A stretch of DNA of 64,000 bases, taken from positions 124,001 to 188,000 of the forward strand of contig NZ_CM001439.1 of assembly GCF_000244955.1 (NCBI RefSeq), given 5' to 3'. The DNA comes from Saccharomonospora marina XMU15 (GTDB taxonomy: Bacteria > Actinomycetota > Actinomycetes > Mycobacteriales > Pseudonocardiaceae). A program made the position numbers and the translations under genes. The stretch's first letter is position 1. Every line of letters starts with the position of its first letter. The notes under the pieces are model-generated. The model was not told the DNA's origin and did no database searches. It saw only the letters and a program-made list of their open reading frames with translations. Below are positions 23,819-32,405 of this stretch, piece by piece.

Positions 23819-26548
23819 ATGCCGGCCAAACCCAAGTACGAAGACCTCAAACTCGCCGCGTTCCAGCTTCGGACCGACGTCCCCTGGGAGCGCCGCTTGT
23901 ACCTTCTGCGCTTCCCCGAGCCCTGGAAGAAACCACTGACTACCCTCGCCAAGGCACGCCGGAACGGCGAGGAAATTCGCTCGATCCCGATCACGCTGCT
24001 CAACGACGTCATCGCGGCCCTGGTACCCGACGTCATCACAGTCGCTACGCGCGCGACGATCGGCGAGAACGCGCCGTGGATCTACAGCGATGTCGAGGTG
24101 AACACCGAGTCGCTGTTCGCCATAATCGCGACCTGGATCCGCGCCACGGCAACGGACCCGGCAAAGGCCGAAGCGATCCTGGGCAGACTGAACCAATCCG
24201 ATCTTGTGTGGACTCCCTTGGATGTCGACTTCACCACGTTGACCTCCGATAGCGCAGACGAGATCCAGTCTGACGAGCTCTACCGCCTCCTGCCCCACGT
24301 CATCGCTGCGGAACTGAGCGCACCGGGACTCCAGCATGTGCACCTGATGCCGAAGAATCCCGACGCGGATCCTGCGGACGACGACCCGGCGGACGTCGAG
24401 CAGGTGATCTCGCAGTTCCACCGGACGCCCGCCGAACAGGGCGCGTGCGTGATGAACTGGCCACCGCACCGTATGCCCCACAGACCTCTGTCCTACATGA
24501 TCAACATTACGGCTCAAAGCCGGGCATTCAACTCGCAACCGCTGGTACACATCTCTGTGGGGACGCGCAGGTGGGCGCATAAGGAAGCCAAGCTGAGCTT
24601 CAACCAAGGGCACAGCGTCTACATGCTGCCTTCCCTGCCGTGGCTGCCGGGGCTGAACCAATCACGCAGCTTCCTCGTGGCATCGATCGAGTCCTGGAAG
24701 AAAGACGCGCCGAACACCGATCAGGGCTTTGAGTACTCAGCCCGATGGTCAGGCGGAAAGATCGGGAAAATCCTCCGGGAACTCGGACTCGCCGAGAAGC
24801 TTCCCGACCCCGAGGTGCTCAAGAGCAAGCCCACCGCGTACCTGGGAGCGCCCAACGCCGCGGCGCTCGTCTTCCGCAACGGCATGTACTCCTTCGACCA
24901 CCCAGTCGCCCCAGGGACGTCCCTCGCGGACAAGGTCCCGCTCGTCGAATGGGTCACCAACACCCTTGCCGATCGACTGGTTCCCGTCGAGAACCTGCGC
25001 AAGGGATCCCAAGTCTTCCTGGACTCCAAGAAGCTCAAGGAGTCCAAGTTCGCCGCCTCGGAGGCAGCCCAACTGCGAAAGGCCATCGCGGACACCGTTG
25101 GCGAGACGCTGGGCGTCGACATCTTCTACGACACCACTCACACCAAGAACTACGCCCGTGCCACCCTGGCCAAGCTGCTCGGCATCGAGGTTCCCGAGGA
25201 CACTGACCGCCTCACTGGAAAACCCGAAACCATCATCACGGACGAACTCACCATCCTGGCTACCGTGCGCCCGGTCGGCGCATGGGGCGGCGGACTGGCC
25301 GGCGACGACACGACGATCACCAACAAGGACCGCTTCCAAGCGGCCGTCAACAGCCGTATCGACAAGATCGGCGATGAGCTCGGAAACGCAGAAGTGCCAA
25401 CCATCTCGCTCGTCGAGATCAAGGGCAAGAAGTCGTACGCCGGCAAACAACGAACTTCCGACCCAAAGTTTGCGATCAAGGTCGGCCTGTCCCGGACCGG
25501 CCGGCTGTCCCAATGCGTCACCGAAGCCCCAGAACCGGTCCCGGCCGAAGACAATCAAGAAACAACCGCATCCGACTCCAGTCTGGAGAAGATGCGTTTC
25601 AGTTGGTATGACCTCCTGCGCCAACTGGGAGTCCGCACCACCGACCTCCCCGTCCGACCGGAAGGAACCAGCGTCCGCGAGGCACCCGCTTACCTCGCGT
25701 TCTGGCTGGTCCGCCAGAACCAGCGCAGTCGTTGGGAAGGCATCACGCGCCAGGTTCCCGTCGCCGTCCTCATCGACCCGACCGGACGGCATGTTCAGGC
25801 TTGCGCGCCCAACGTCCGGTGGACACCCCTACACCGCGCACAGCACGAGATCAGTCGGCATCACATGCTCACGGACCAGAAGCGGACCCCCGAAGAGATC
25901 ACCCGCTTCTTCGAGCAGGTCCTTCGCAGCGTCGCCCGCCAGTACCCGTCGCTGCTGTTGCTGACCAGCGCCCAGAACCTCAGGTGGGGTTGGCCGCACC
26001 TCAACAACCCCGACATGGCTATCGACACGATCAAGTTCGGCCAACAACCCCAAGACATCACCCGCTACCCCGGTCTCCGGCACGTCCGTCTGCGCACGAC
26101 CGAACGCCACGAGGTGCCCGACACGTGGGCTGCCAACAGCAAGGAAGAAGGCCACTCCGCCGGCTACTGGATCGCTGAGGATCGCATCTTCTTCAGCACA
26201 GGCGAAAAGCCCCGCACGGCCAGCAATGCCGTCAAGAGCGCATCAAAGGTCGTACCCAGATGGCGAAAGGGGGAATTAGTCAACCCATCAACCAAATCAA
26301 TGGTGTGGAACGCCCGCGCACTCGAGTTCACCGTCGCAGCAATCCAGCCCGGCGACGTCCCAGAAGACTGGGCTGCACTCACGCACGATCTCCGCTGGGC
26401 CACCCCGCACTACGACTACTCCATCGCGCTACCGTGGCCACTTGCAGTCGCCAAGCAACTCGCTCAATACATCATGCCCCTCGACCTCCTCGACGACGTG
26501 GACGAGATCGAGGCAGACATCTCATCACCGGTCGACGACGGGAACTAG
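23819..26548 (+). CDS. pPIWI-RE protein (prokaryotic Argonaute-like, X plus MID/PIWI module)
   Basis: A 909-residue protein. Residues 1-400 correspond to the DUF3962-type X region (LKLAAFQLRTDVPWERRLYL at the start, YSARWSGGKIGKILRELGL near 310). From about 430 to the end comes the MID-PIWI (RNase H-fold) module with VSLVEIKGKKSY-type strands, LLLLTSAQNLRWGWPHL and, near residue 755, RLRTTERHEVPDTW, which fits the Arg and Glu that give the family its name. Predicted to bind a guide-target duplex, probably RNA/DNA, and act in defence with Y and Z. Function is from family prediction; I see no evidence on guides. Confidence 0.87.
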   Translation: MPAKPKYEDLKLAAFQLRTDVPWERRLYLLRFPEPWKKPLTTLAKARRNGEEIRSIPITLLNDVIAALVPDVITVATRATIGENAPWIYSDVEVNTESLFAIIATWIRATATDPAKAEAILGRLNQSDLVWTPLDVDFTTLTSDSADEIQSDELYRLLPHVIAAELSAPGLQHVHLMPKNPDADPADDDPADVEQVISQFHRTPAEQGACVMNWPPHRMPHRPLSYMINITAQSRAFNSQPLVHISVGTRRWAHKEAKLSFNQGHSVYMLPSLPWLPGLNQSRSFLVASIESWKKDAPNTDQGFEYSARWSGGKIGKILRELGLAEKLPDPEVLKSKPTAYLGAPNAAALVFRNGMYSFDHPVAPGTSLADKVPLVEWVTNTLADRLVPVENLRKGSQVFLDSKKLKESKFAASEAAQLRKAIADTVGETLGVDIFYDTTHTKNYARATLAKLLGIEVPEDTDRLTGKPETIITDELTILATVRPVGAWGGGLAGDDTTITNKDRFQAAVNSRIDKIGDELGNAEVPTISLVEIKGKKSYAGKQRTSDPKFAIKVGLSRTGRLSQCVTEAPEPVPAEDNQETTASDSSLEKMRFSWYDLLRQLGVRTTDLPVRPEGTSVREAPAYLAFWLVRQNQRSRWEGITRQVPVAVLIDPTGRHVQACAPNVRWTPLHRAQHEISRHHMLTDQKRTPEEITRFFEQVLRSVARQYPSLLLLTSAQNLRWGWPHLNNPDMAIDTIKFGQQPQDITRYPGLRHVRLRTTERHEVPDTWAANSKEEGHSAGYWIAEDRIFFSTGEKPRTASNAVKSASKVVPRWRKGELVNPSTKSMVWNARALEFTVAAIQPGDVPEDWAALTHDLRWATPHYDYSIALPWPLAVAKQLAQYIMPLDLLDDVDEIEADISSPVDDGN

Positions 26549-26638
26549 GCGCCGCCCGTGCTGGCGGAGCTATACACGCCGATCTCCGCCAACTCGACAT
26601 TCATCAGCCTGAATTGGCGACGGACCCAAGGAGCCTTC

Positions 26639-27733
26639 TTGCCCACTTGCCCCTTCTGCGGCTTCACCGGCAAGCTGACCGCCGAGCATGTCTTTGGGAA
26701 CTGGCTGTCGCGGATTGGCCTGGACCTGGAACCAATTGCGCACGGCGCTGGGCCGCTGAATCGCGTAGGGCAGGACCTGGGTGTGCGTCCGCCGTTCCGC
26801 CAGACGGTGCGCGTCTGTGGCGGCTGTAACAACGGCTGGATGAGTCGCCTCGAGGCGGTCGCCGCGCGGGTCCTGACACCCTTCATCCTGGGTGAAGCGG
26901 GGCAGATTGCGGCCGAAGACGCGGGAGCCGTCGCGGCGTGGGTCCAGAAGACAGCGCTCACGGCCATGCTCGTTTCGTCCGAGACCCAGCGCAGCGCAGG
27001 CTATGGGCTCCCGCAGTCGGAGTACCGTGGGCTGTCGGACGCCAGAAACGAGATGCAACCGCTTCCGGCCAGTCAGTTCTGGGTCGGGCGGTACGCTGGA
27101 GAGAGCCGGTTCGCCTCGACGTGGGTCACGCCGTTGACGGTGACGGCCAGTGAGTTGCCTGAGCCCGACCGGCCGCAGGGTTACGCGATGACCATCGTGT
27201 TGGGGCAACTGTTGCTGCACGGCGTGCGGTTCACGACGCCAAGTCTGCAAGTCGAGGTGACCACCAGGCAGGAGCTGCCGCAGTTGTGGCCACCTGCGGA
27301 ACGAGTCGCGTGGTCCAGCGGGATGCCCGTAGACGATGCGGCCTTCCTCGGCTTCGCCGCAGGCAAAGACCTTCGTTCGATGGAGCGGCATATCGAGGTA
27401 CGGCCATGGAAGCCCGCGACGGAACTTCCTGAAAGCAGGACTGTTGAAGGCATGGTGGAGCTGCCGACCGCCTGCGGCAAGCACGTCGTGTACTACCCGG
27501 CCGGCCTGGTTGACGAGGCGCTGCGCGGCAGGTTCTACGCATTCGGGACAGCGTGTGAGTGTGGCACGGCCTACCTCGTCCAGACCGAGCCTGATGGCGC
27601 TCACTGCAAGGTGGCGAACTCGGTGGATGTCATCTCCGAGTTGTACGAGAGCTTGCCTGGAAAGGAAGTTGTGCTTGAGGACCAGCACGGCATGTTCCCC
27701 TGCAAGCGACTACCGGAACCCTCAGAGCACTGA
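26639..27733 (+). CDS. HNH-like zinc-binding endonuclease domain protein
   Basis: A 364-residue protein. The N terminus has CPFCG-x9-EHVFGNWL-x-R, then CGGCNNGWM at about residue 58: two Cys pairs around an E-H motif, the layout of a treble-clef HNH nuclease. The remaining 290 residues are unrecognised, with two further Cys (CECG) near 320. TTG 26639 is chosen because AAGGAG lies five bases before it and it starts just ahead of the first Cys; an upstream GTG at 26558 would add 27 unrelated residues. It is on the same strand, 90 bases after the PIWI gene, so it may belong to the island. Confidence 0.75.
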   Translation: MPTCPFCGFTGKLTAEHVFGNWLSRIGLDLEPIAHGAGPLNRVGQDLGVRPPFRQTVRVCGGCNNGWMSRLEAVAARVLTPFILGEAGQIAAEDAGAVAAWVQKTALTAMLVSSETQRSAGYGLPQSEYRGLSDARNEMQPLPASQFWVGRYAGESRFASTWVTPLTVTASELPEPDRPQGYAMTIVLGQLLLHGVRFTTPSLQVEVTTRQELPQLWPPAERVAWSSGMPVDDAAFLGFAAGKDLRSMERHIEVRPWKPATELPESRTVEGMVELPTACGKHVVYYPAGLVDEALRGRFYAFGTACECGTAYLVQTEPDGAHCKVANSVDVISELYESLPGKEVVLEDQHGMFPCKRLPEPSEH

Positions 27734-27913
27734 TGTGAAAGTGAAGCAGAGATACTCACGGTCGTGGTCATCCGCAATCCGACGGCGGCTTCGGCCCGGG
27801 GTACCCCGAGTTCCCGGATCGAGCAAGTTCCCCTGGTCCATCAGGCTAGCGGCGTCTGCACGTTTCCTGCCGATGTCTCGCGCACTGTCGGGGGTCGGCG
27901 CTACCGTGACGGT

Positions 27914-28351
27914 ATGAGCAAGGACGGTCTGACGCGACTGGTCGTGTCGCTTATGGTGTCCGGCGGGGTGGCCGCCGTGGATGCCGCGCATCCTGCCGAT
28001 GCTCATGCTGCTGTGCTCCGCGCGGTCCGTCTGCCAGGTGGCGAGATGCTCTCCCGCGTCTTCGGCACGGAGGTGCGTACAGCGCCGGACCCCAGCGTCG
28101 GGCTGCGCGTCCTCGGCCTGACCCAGGCCCTTTGGAGGGCAGTCGGCCGCGGTTGGCTTGAGCCCCGTGACGGAGGCGGGCAAGCGCTACTCGTGCTGTC
28201 GGACACCGCTGCAAAGGACCTCGCAGCGGAGCTCAGCCAACTCGACCGATCCCAAGGCTGCGCGCTGCGTCAGGCTGGTGACGCCTGGGCAAGGGACTCC
28301 ACCTGCCTGAAGAACTCGGTCAGCGCCTTCGCGTCCCCCGCGTCCGTGTAG
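27914..28351 (+). CDS. Hypothetical winged-helix-like protein
   Basis: A 145-residue product starting MSKDGLTRLVVSLMVSGGVA. The middle (LRVLGLTQALWRAVGRGWLE then a Gly-rich hairpin and ALLVLSDTAAKDLAAEL) looks like a winged helix. I do not recognise the family. Its last 82 bases overlap, tail to tail, the 3' end of the kinase gene on the other strand, which is unusual. The true protein may end the same way or the reading may be extended by lack of selection there. The first 150 bases of the open frame upstream of the ATG are ignored because no family feature or ribosome site supports them. Confidence 0.55.
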   Translation: MSKDGLTRLVVSLMVSGGVAAVDAAHPADAHAAVLRAVRLPGGEMLSRVFGTEVRTAPDPSVGLRVLGLTQALWRAVGRGWLEPRDGGGQALLVLSDTAAKDLAAELSQLDRSQGCALRQAGDAWARDSTCLKNSVSAFASPASV

Positions 28352-29394
28352 CTGGTTAGCCTGCGGATGCTTCGCCAAGGGCTGCCCGGCTTCTGCCACT
28401 CGGCGGCTACCTGTACCCGTCCGGCGTGACGTCCACGCGCCACTTCGATCGCCTGGACGCGGTAGCGTCGGCGCCTCGCAGGAATCTTGGTGGGTGGCCA
28501 GGTGCCGACCCACTCGCCGAGCAGTTCTGTCCCCGATACACGTCGCCAGTCAACGTATTGCAGCCCGTTCAGCTTGCGGAGCGCGGAGCGTGCTGTGTCT
28601 GGCCGCCTGGCAGGTTCCACCCGCACCAGTGAACTGACAAACCTCCTTACGTTGGGCGGCACATGCGGCGGGAATGTGTACCATCGGTCGGTCATCGCGC
28701 GCTTCCCCGCGGCAAGGCGAGCGTCAACCTCGGAAAACTGGATCTGCTCGTACGGGAACCTGCCGGCGAGCATCTCGATCGTCGTAACGCCGATCGAGTA
28801 AAGATCAGACCTGAGAGTCACGTGCCCAGTGGACTTGGCCTCGGGGGCGAGGTACAAGGGCGTGCCCCCGTAATCCGGCGCCGTGCCAGTGCGTGGATCG
28901 ATTTTGCCAGCCGAGCCTAGGTCGGCGAGGACTGCATTCTCCCGTGACTGATCGAGAAGGACATTGCCGGGCTTCACGTCCCTGTGCACATACGCGCGAT
29001 CCTGGTGCAGGTACTCCAGGGCGTCCAGCACCTGACCGCAGATCCTCATCGCGTCGGCCACGCCGAATCCGTGCCCGTCCATGAGCGCGTCGTAGACGCT
29101 CCCTCCTGGGTAGTAGTCGCAGATGAAGGTCACGGCGTCCAGACCACGGAACTGGGGGTCGGGTTCCCACTGGGCGTCCCATACCTCGATCAGATGCTTG
29201 TGCCGGGCCTCCTTCAACAGGTGCGGCTCGCGGGCCACCCCATCAGGCACGCTGAGGAGGGAGATCGTTTTCTGTACGACGTCACGATCGAAGATGTCGT
29301 GCCTCGCAAGCCGGCAGACGCCAACGTTGCCCTCCCCGATTGTTTGAAGGATCTCGTAGGTGGGCCGTTGAAGGAGGTCTCCGACGATGGGCAT
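28270..29394 (-). CDS. Serine/threonine protein kinase, soluble
   Basis: A 374-residue Hanks-type kinase without a membrane segment. It has a glycine loop IGEGNVGVC (about 19-27), VAIK-like Lys 42 (VVQKTI), HRDVKPGN (137-144), D-L-G in place of D-F-G at 158-160 and APE at 183-185. The first 12 residues and the C-terminal 90 residues (RRRRYRVQAIEVARG, EWQKPGSPWRSIRR) are outside the kinase fold. The latter looks like a small beta domain that may bind a partner. It is three bases downstream of the RNase H-like gene, so the two are one operon. Kinases in such settings often belong to conflict systems; that role is inferred. Confidence 0.87.
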   Translation of the reverse strand: MPIVGDLLQRPTYEILQTIGEGNVGVCRLARHDIFDRDVVQKTISLLSVPDGVAREPHLLKEARHKHLIEVWDAQWEPDPQFRGLDAVTFICDYYPGGSVYDALMDGHGFGVADAMRICGQVLDALEYLHQDRAYVHRDVKPGNVLLDQSRENAVLADLGSAGKIDPRTGTAPDYGGTPLYLAPEAKSTGHVTLRSDLYSIGVTTIEMLAGRFPYEQIQFSEVDARLAAGKRAMTDRWYTFPPHVPPNVRRFVSSLVRVEPARRPDTARSALRKLNGLQYVDWRRVSGTELLGEWVGTWPPTKIPARRRRYRVQAIEVARGRHAGRVQVAAEWQKPGSPWRSIRRLTSYTDAGDAKALTEFFRQVESLAQASPA

Positions 29395-29397
29395 ATC

Positions 29398-29946
29398 TCA
29401 CTCTCCGACGATCTCTGCGCGTGCCGCCACAGCGGCGAGATCCCGCTTCTTCGTCCAGTATTTCCCTACCGGGGTATCGAAGACGCTGGCCACGTGGTCG
29501 GCGACCGCGCCCTTGCGGGGGAGGCCCAGCCGGGAGCGGAGCGTCGCGCGGGCGAGCCGAACGCAAGTCACCCCGGCGTCTACTGCGCAAGATGCCAACA
29601 GCGCCTCGGCGGTAAACCGAGTCCGCATGTCCGCAACCTTCGGTACCCGCCCACCCGGTTCCATGTCCAGGATCACGACCCGATTGGGTGACAGTGCCGT
29701 CAGCGCGTGGACGCACTCGTCCCGGAACGCCACGATGGCGTACCCGGCGTCGGGGCCGTCGCGCAACTCAAGGCAAGTGGGCTCAGTCTCTAACACACCG
29801 TTGTCGTCGACCAGGCAGAGCCACAGCTTGCCGCCCGCCGCGTTCACGCCGAGAACTCTCAAATCTACGTACTCGCCCCTCGTCAGTGCCGGATCCGCAG
29901 GGCACCAGGGTAAGCGCCCAGACCGACGGGGCCTTGAAGACCTCAT
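29398..29946 (-). CDS. RNase H-fold-like hypothetical protein paired with the kinase
   Basis: A 182-residue protein. After a basic head it has LRVLGVNAAGGKLWLCLVDD, which resembles the first beta hairpin of RNase H/RuvC-like folds (an acidic residue is usual where Asn stands here). Next comes VVILDMEPGG, and then a helix-rich tail with ARATLRSRLGLPRKGAVADH. I recall similar kinase-adjacent hypothetical proteins in actinomycetes but no described function. The normal catalytic Asp appears as Asn, so activity is uncertain. The ATG is at 29946, and a later start near the LRVLGV strand is possible. The operon continues into the kinase. Confidence 0.65.
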   Translation of the reverse strand: MRSSRPRRSGRLPWCPADPALTRGEYVDLRVLGVNAAGGKLWLCLVDDNGVLETEPTCLELRDGPDAGYAIVAFRDECVHALTALSPNRVVILDMEPGGRVPKVADMRTRFTAEALLASCAVDAGVTCVRLARATLRSRLGLPRKGAVADHVASVFDTPVGKYWTKKRDLAAVAARAEIVGE

Positions 29947-30046
29947 CCTTCAGCTCCGCGTAGGTAGTATCGCGGGCTTGTCGCCGCGCTCACCGGCTCG
30001 GCGGATCGGGACCTGGTCGTCGCTGGTCGGGCAGTCGGTGTTCAGC

Positions 30047-30487
30047 TCACGATCGTGGCCGTCCGTGGGTGTCGCGAGTGGGGATGCCGCGTTCGCGGAG
30101 TTTTGTCAGCACGGTGGTGTGGTCGACGCCCAGGTGCTCGCCGACTCGCGCTAGTGACCAGCCGAGGTTGTAGAGGTGGATCGCGTCGTCGACCTGCTCG
30201 GGGGAGAGTCCACGGCGGCGCATCGGCACGTCGTGTCGTTTGAGGATGTTGCTGACGGTGCGCCGTTCGATGCCGAACCGGGTACCCAGCTCGTACACGG
30301 TTGCTCCGGCTTGGTACCCAGCGATGAGGTCCTTGACCTGGTCGGCGTCGAGTTGCCGTGCACGACCTGGTTTCGGCCGGTTTGCGGGCGGCGGAGCGGG
30401 CGTGGACGGGTCGGGTAGCTTCTGGAGCAGGGTCTCCAGGGCTTCTACCTGGGGTTTTGTGTTGTAGTAAGTTCCCCCAAGGTCCAC
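30047..30487 (-). CDS. HTH protein resembling the C-terminal tail of a serine recombinase
   Basis: A 146-residue protein with two helix-turn-helix motifs: [20 protein letters not shown] near 55-75 and [20 protein letters not shown] near 108-128. This is the tail found on actinobacterial resolvase/invertase-type recombinases, including the closing TRDTHGR. The catalytic serine domain (about 140 residues) is absent. It can be a stand-alone DNA-binding protein or a remnant of an integrated element. It lies at the boundary between the kinase pair and the decayed toxin-antitoxin genes. Confidence 0.65.
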   Translation of the reverse strand: MDLGGTYYNTKPQVEALETLLQKLPDPSTPAPPPANRPKPGRARQLDADQVKDLIAGYQAGATVYELGTRFGIERRTVSNILKRHDVPMRRRGLSPEQVDDAIHLYNLGWSLARVGEHLGVDHTTVLTKLRERGIPTRDTHGRPRS

Positions 30488-30569
30488 AAGGCTTCGCTTG
30501 GGTCTTGGGTCCCGACCAGTCGTCGCTGTTCGTGCGATGGGGTCACAGGCGGTCGAACTGCCGGTTTTG

Positions 30570-30587
30570 ATGACATCATGTTGTCAT
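30570..30587. promoter_or_regulatory. Inverted repeat at the mntA relic promoter
   Basis: ATGACA (30570-30575) and TGTCAT (30582-30587) form an inverted repeat directly over the former start codon. Toxin-antitoxin operons are usually autoregulated through such sites. The genes it served are now broken. Confidence 0.4.
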
Positions 30588-30893
30588 GCGGATCCGATCT
30601 GACCTGACCATCGACGACGAGGCGCTCGCCGCGTTCTGCCGTCGGCAGGGCATCCGCCGACTGGCGCTGTTCGGATCGGGTACTCGGCGACAGGTTCACA
30701 GCTGACAGCGATGTCGACGTCCTTGTCGTGTGCCCGGTGACACCCCGGCCTGCTCAGGCTCGCCGAGATGGAACTCGAGCTTGGTGAGCTGAATGGGGGG
30801 CGGGAGGTCGAGTTGCGTACGTACGAGGACCTGAGCCACCTGTCCCGTGACCGGGTGCGAGCGTCGGCGGTGCAGCTGTATGCCGCCGCTTGA
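30586..30893 (+). pseudogene. mntA: MntA-like nucleotidyltransferase antitoxin, frameshifted
   Basis: The ATG at 30586 begins a clear minimal nucleotidyltransferase: IDDEALAAFCRRQGIRRLAL then F-G-S. An extra G in the GGG run near 30677 shifts the frame. Removing it restores F-G-S-V-L-G-D-R-F-T-A-D-S-D-V-D-V-L-V, the G-S-x10-D-x-D active site. A second shift near 30740-30755 is needed to continue into LLRLAEMELELGEL, REVELRTYEDL and the stop at 30893. Intact MntA AMPylates the HepT toxin. This copy cannot make the protein. Confidence 0.8.
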
Positions 30894-31232
30894 CGATGAT
30901 GTGCGCATAGCCCACCTCATCGAGGCAGCGGAGAAGGCGGTGGCGTACGCCGCCGAGCGTGACCGTGCCACCTTGGACCAGGACGAACTGTTCCGCCTGG
31001 CGCTGACCAAGCTCGTCGAGATCGTCGGCGAGGCCGCCAAGCAGGTCAGCGACACGAGGAAGCAGGCACATCGGGACGTGCCGTGGCGGGCGGCCGCCCG
31101 GATGCGCGATGACTGACCCACCACTACTTCGCCATCAACCCCGACATCCTCTGGTCGACCGTGACGGTTGACTCGCCGGAGCTACTCAAAGTCGTGCAAC
31201 GGCCGAATTCCCCTACCGACGGTTCCTCATGA
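30880..31232 (+). pseudogene. hepT: HepT-like HEPN toxin, frameshifted
   Basis: The ATG at 30880 overlaps the mntA relic stop. The frame reads MPPLDDDVRIAHLIEAAEKA through RKQAHRDVPWRAAARMRD and then hits TGA at 31113. Inserting one base after GAT (near 31107) restores R-L-T-H-H-Y-F, the R-x4-H-x-Y RNase motif of HEPN toxins, and the frame then runs as INPDILWSTV to a stop at 31232. The single-base loss removes the catalytic motif. Decay of both partners suggests the pair is dead. Confidence 0.8.
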
Positions 31233-31664
31233 CGTCGCGGCTTGGATCGCACCGTGGCCGAATGGGAATCACCATGGGTGCGAAATGCAGGCGTACACAG
31301 CCATGGAGTGCACCACAGGCAGGTGTGCGAACACTCTGAACAGTGCGAATAGCGGTTCCCTACAGGTCACTTGTGGGTCTGTGACAGTCATTGTGACTGC
31401 GAATACCCGGATTAGTGGCGGGCCGAGGGACAACGCGCAAGCGCGCTTCATACGTCGCCGCGGCAACCTGCTTGCTGTGTAGGCGATTCACAGCCGTCCG
31501 GGCAATCCGCCGTACGCAGACAGAAGGCGCGGCGGTGGCAACCCACGTTCGGCAGCGACTCAGCCGTTCGAAGCGGCATGCGAGTTCGCTGTTCGACAGG
31601 GTGCGCCACTCCGTGGGTGCGTTCCGGCCTTCTACGCCGCGGCGGGCCGCATGAGGGTGGAGTC
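31233..31664. other. Gene-free stretch between relics and the amidohydrolase operon
   Basis: About 430 bases, less GC-rich than the genes on either side, with no frame of protein-like composition on either strand. It must hold the promoter of the operon that follows; AGGGTGGAG at about 31654-31662 is its ribosome site. I see no RNA gene or long repeat. Confidence 0.5.
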
Positions 31665-32405
31665 ATGCCAAACGCCTTTCCCACCTTCACGGCCGACGGT
31701 CTGGCCGCCGTGCGCGCCGGAGCCGACCGGCCGGTGCTGCTGACCAACGCCACCGTTCACACCTTTGACCCACTGATCGGCACCATGCGCGGAGCCGACG
31801 TGCTTCTCGTGGGCAAGCAAGTCGTCGGTGTCGGTCCCGGCATCGTCACCGCGGCCGAGGACGACGGCGCCGTGGTCATCGATGCCACCGGCACCACCAT
31901 CCTGCCTGCCCGCCTCGACGTGGCTGTCGCTCTCGGCACCACCGCCCGCGGCACCGGCGCCGGGACGCTCGCCCCCGGCGCGGACGCCAGCCTCGTCGTC
32001 GTGTCCGACGAGCACGCCTCCGACCTGACCGCCGCGCTGCACACCACGTTCACGCGGCCAGAGGTTGTCCTCGCCGTTCTGCAGGCGGGCAAGCCCATGC
32101 ACTGGGCAGGCGACTCCCTCGGCAGCGCGCCTACCGCCTCCCTGCAGCCCGGCCGTATCGCGGTGGAGCAGAGCCGCGTGGGCGTGTGGGTGGACACCGA
32201 CGGCTTCCTGCACCAGGAGCTCACCGCCGACGGCCGCTACGACGAGACCCGCGGTGGGCGACCGCATGCCTTCCAGGGGAGCTACTGGGTGGACGGCAAC
32301 CGCATCGACTACCTGGACGACCTCGGCTTCTGGGCTTTCGGCCAGTTCGTCGGCGACACCCTGCACCACGCTGGCTACACCATGCACCGAAAGGAAACCC
32401 GATGA
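31665..32405 (+). CDS. Fusion of an amidohydrolase fragment with an Atu4866 domain
   Basis: A 246-residue protein. Residues 25-150 look like the N- and C-terminal beta-sandwich parts of an amidohydrolase (LLTNATVHTFDPLIG, VIDATGTTILPARLDVAVAL, GTLAPGADASLVVV) with the whole metal-binding TIM barrel missing, including the His-x-His. Residues 170-243 are an Atu4866-type domain (GVWVDTDGFLHQELTADGRY, WVDGNRIDYLDDLGFWAFG). Catalysis is not expected from the first half. The stop overlaps the start of the full amidohydrolase (ATGA), so the two are made together. Confidence 0.75.
   Translation: MPNAFPTFTADGLAAVRAGADRPVLLTNATVHTFDPLIGTMRGADVLLVGKQVVGVGPGIVTAAEDDGAVVIDATGTTILPARLDVAVALGTTARGTGAGTLAPGADASLVVVSDEHASDLTAALHTTFTRPEVVLAVLQAGKPMHWAGDSLGSAPTASLQPGRIAVEQSRVGVWVDTDGFLHQELTADGRYDETRGGRPHAFQGSYWVDGNRIDYLDDLGFWAFGQFVGDTLHHAGYTMHRKETR

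Noticed and set aside
22748-24661. 637-codon minus-strand frame across the pPIWI-RE helicase and PIWI genes
   Set aside because: It has no recognisable domain, spans two real genes, and has shadow-type composition.
30047-30487. Functional serine recombinase
   Set aside because: Only the C-terminal HTH tail is present; the catalytic domain is missing and nothing upstream supplies it.
31168-31482. Short frame in the gap before the amidohydrolase operon
   Set aside because: Its composition is not protein-like, it has no ribosome site, and its first part overlaps the restored hepT reading.
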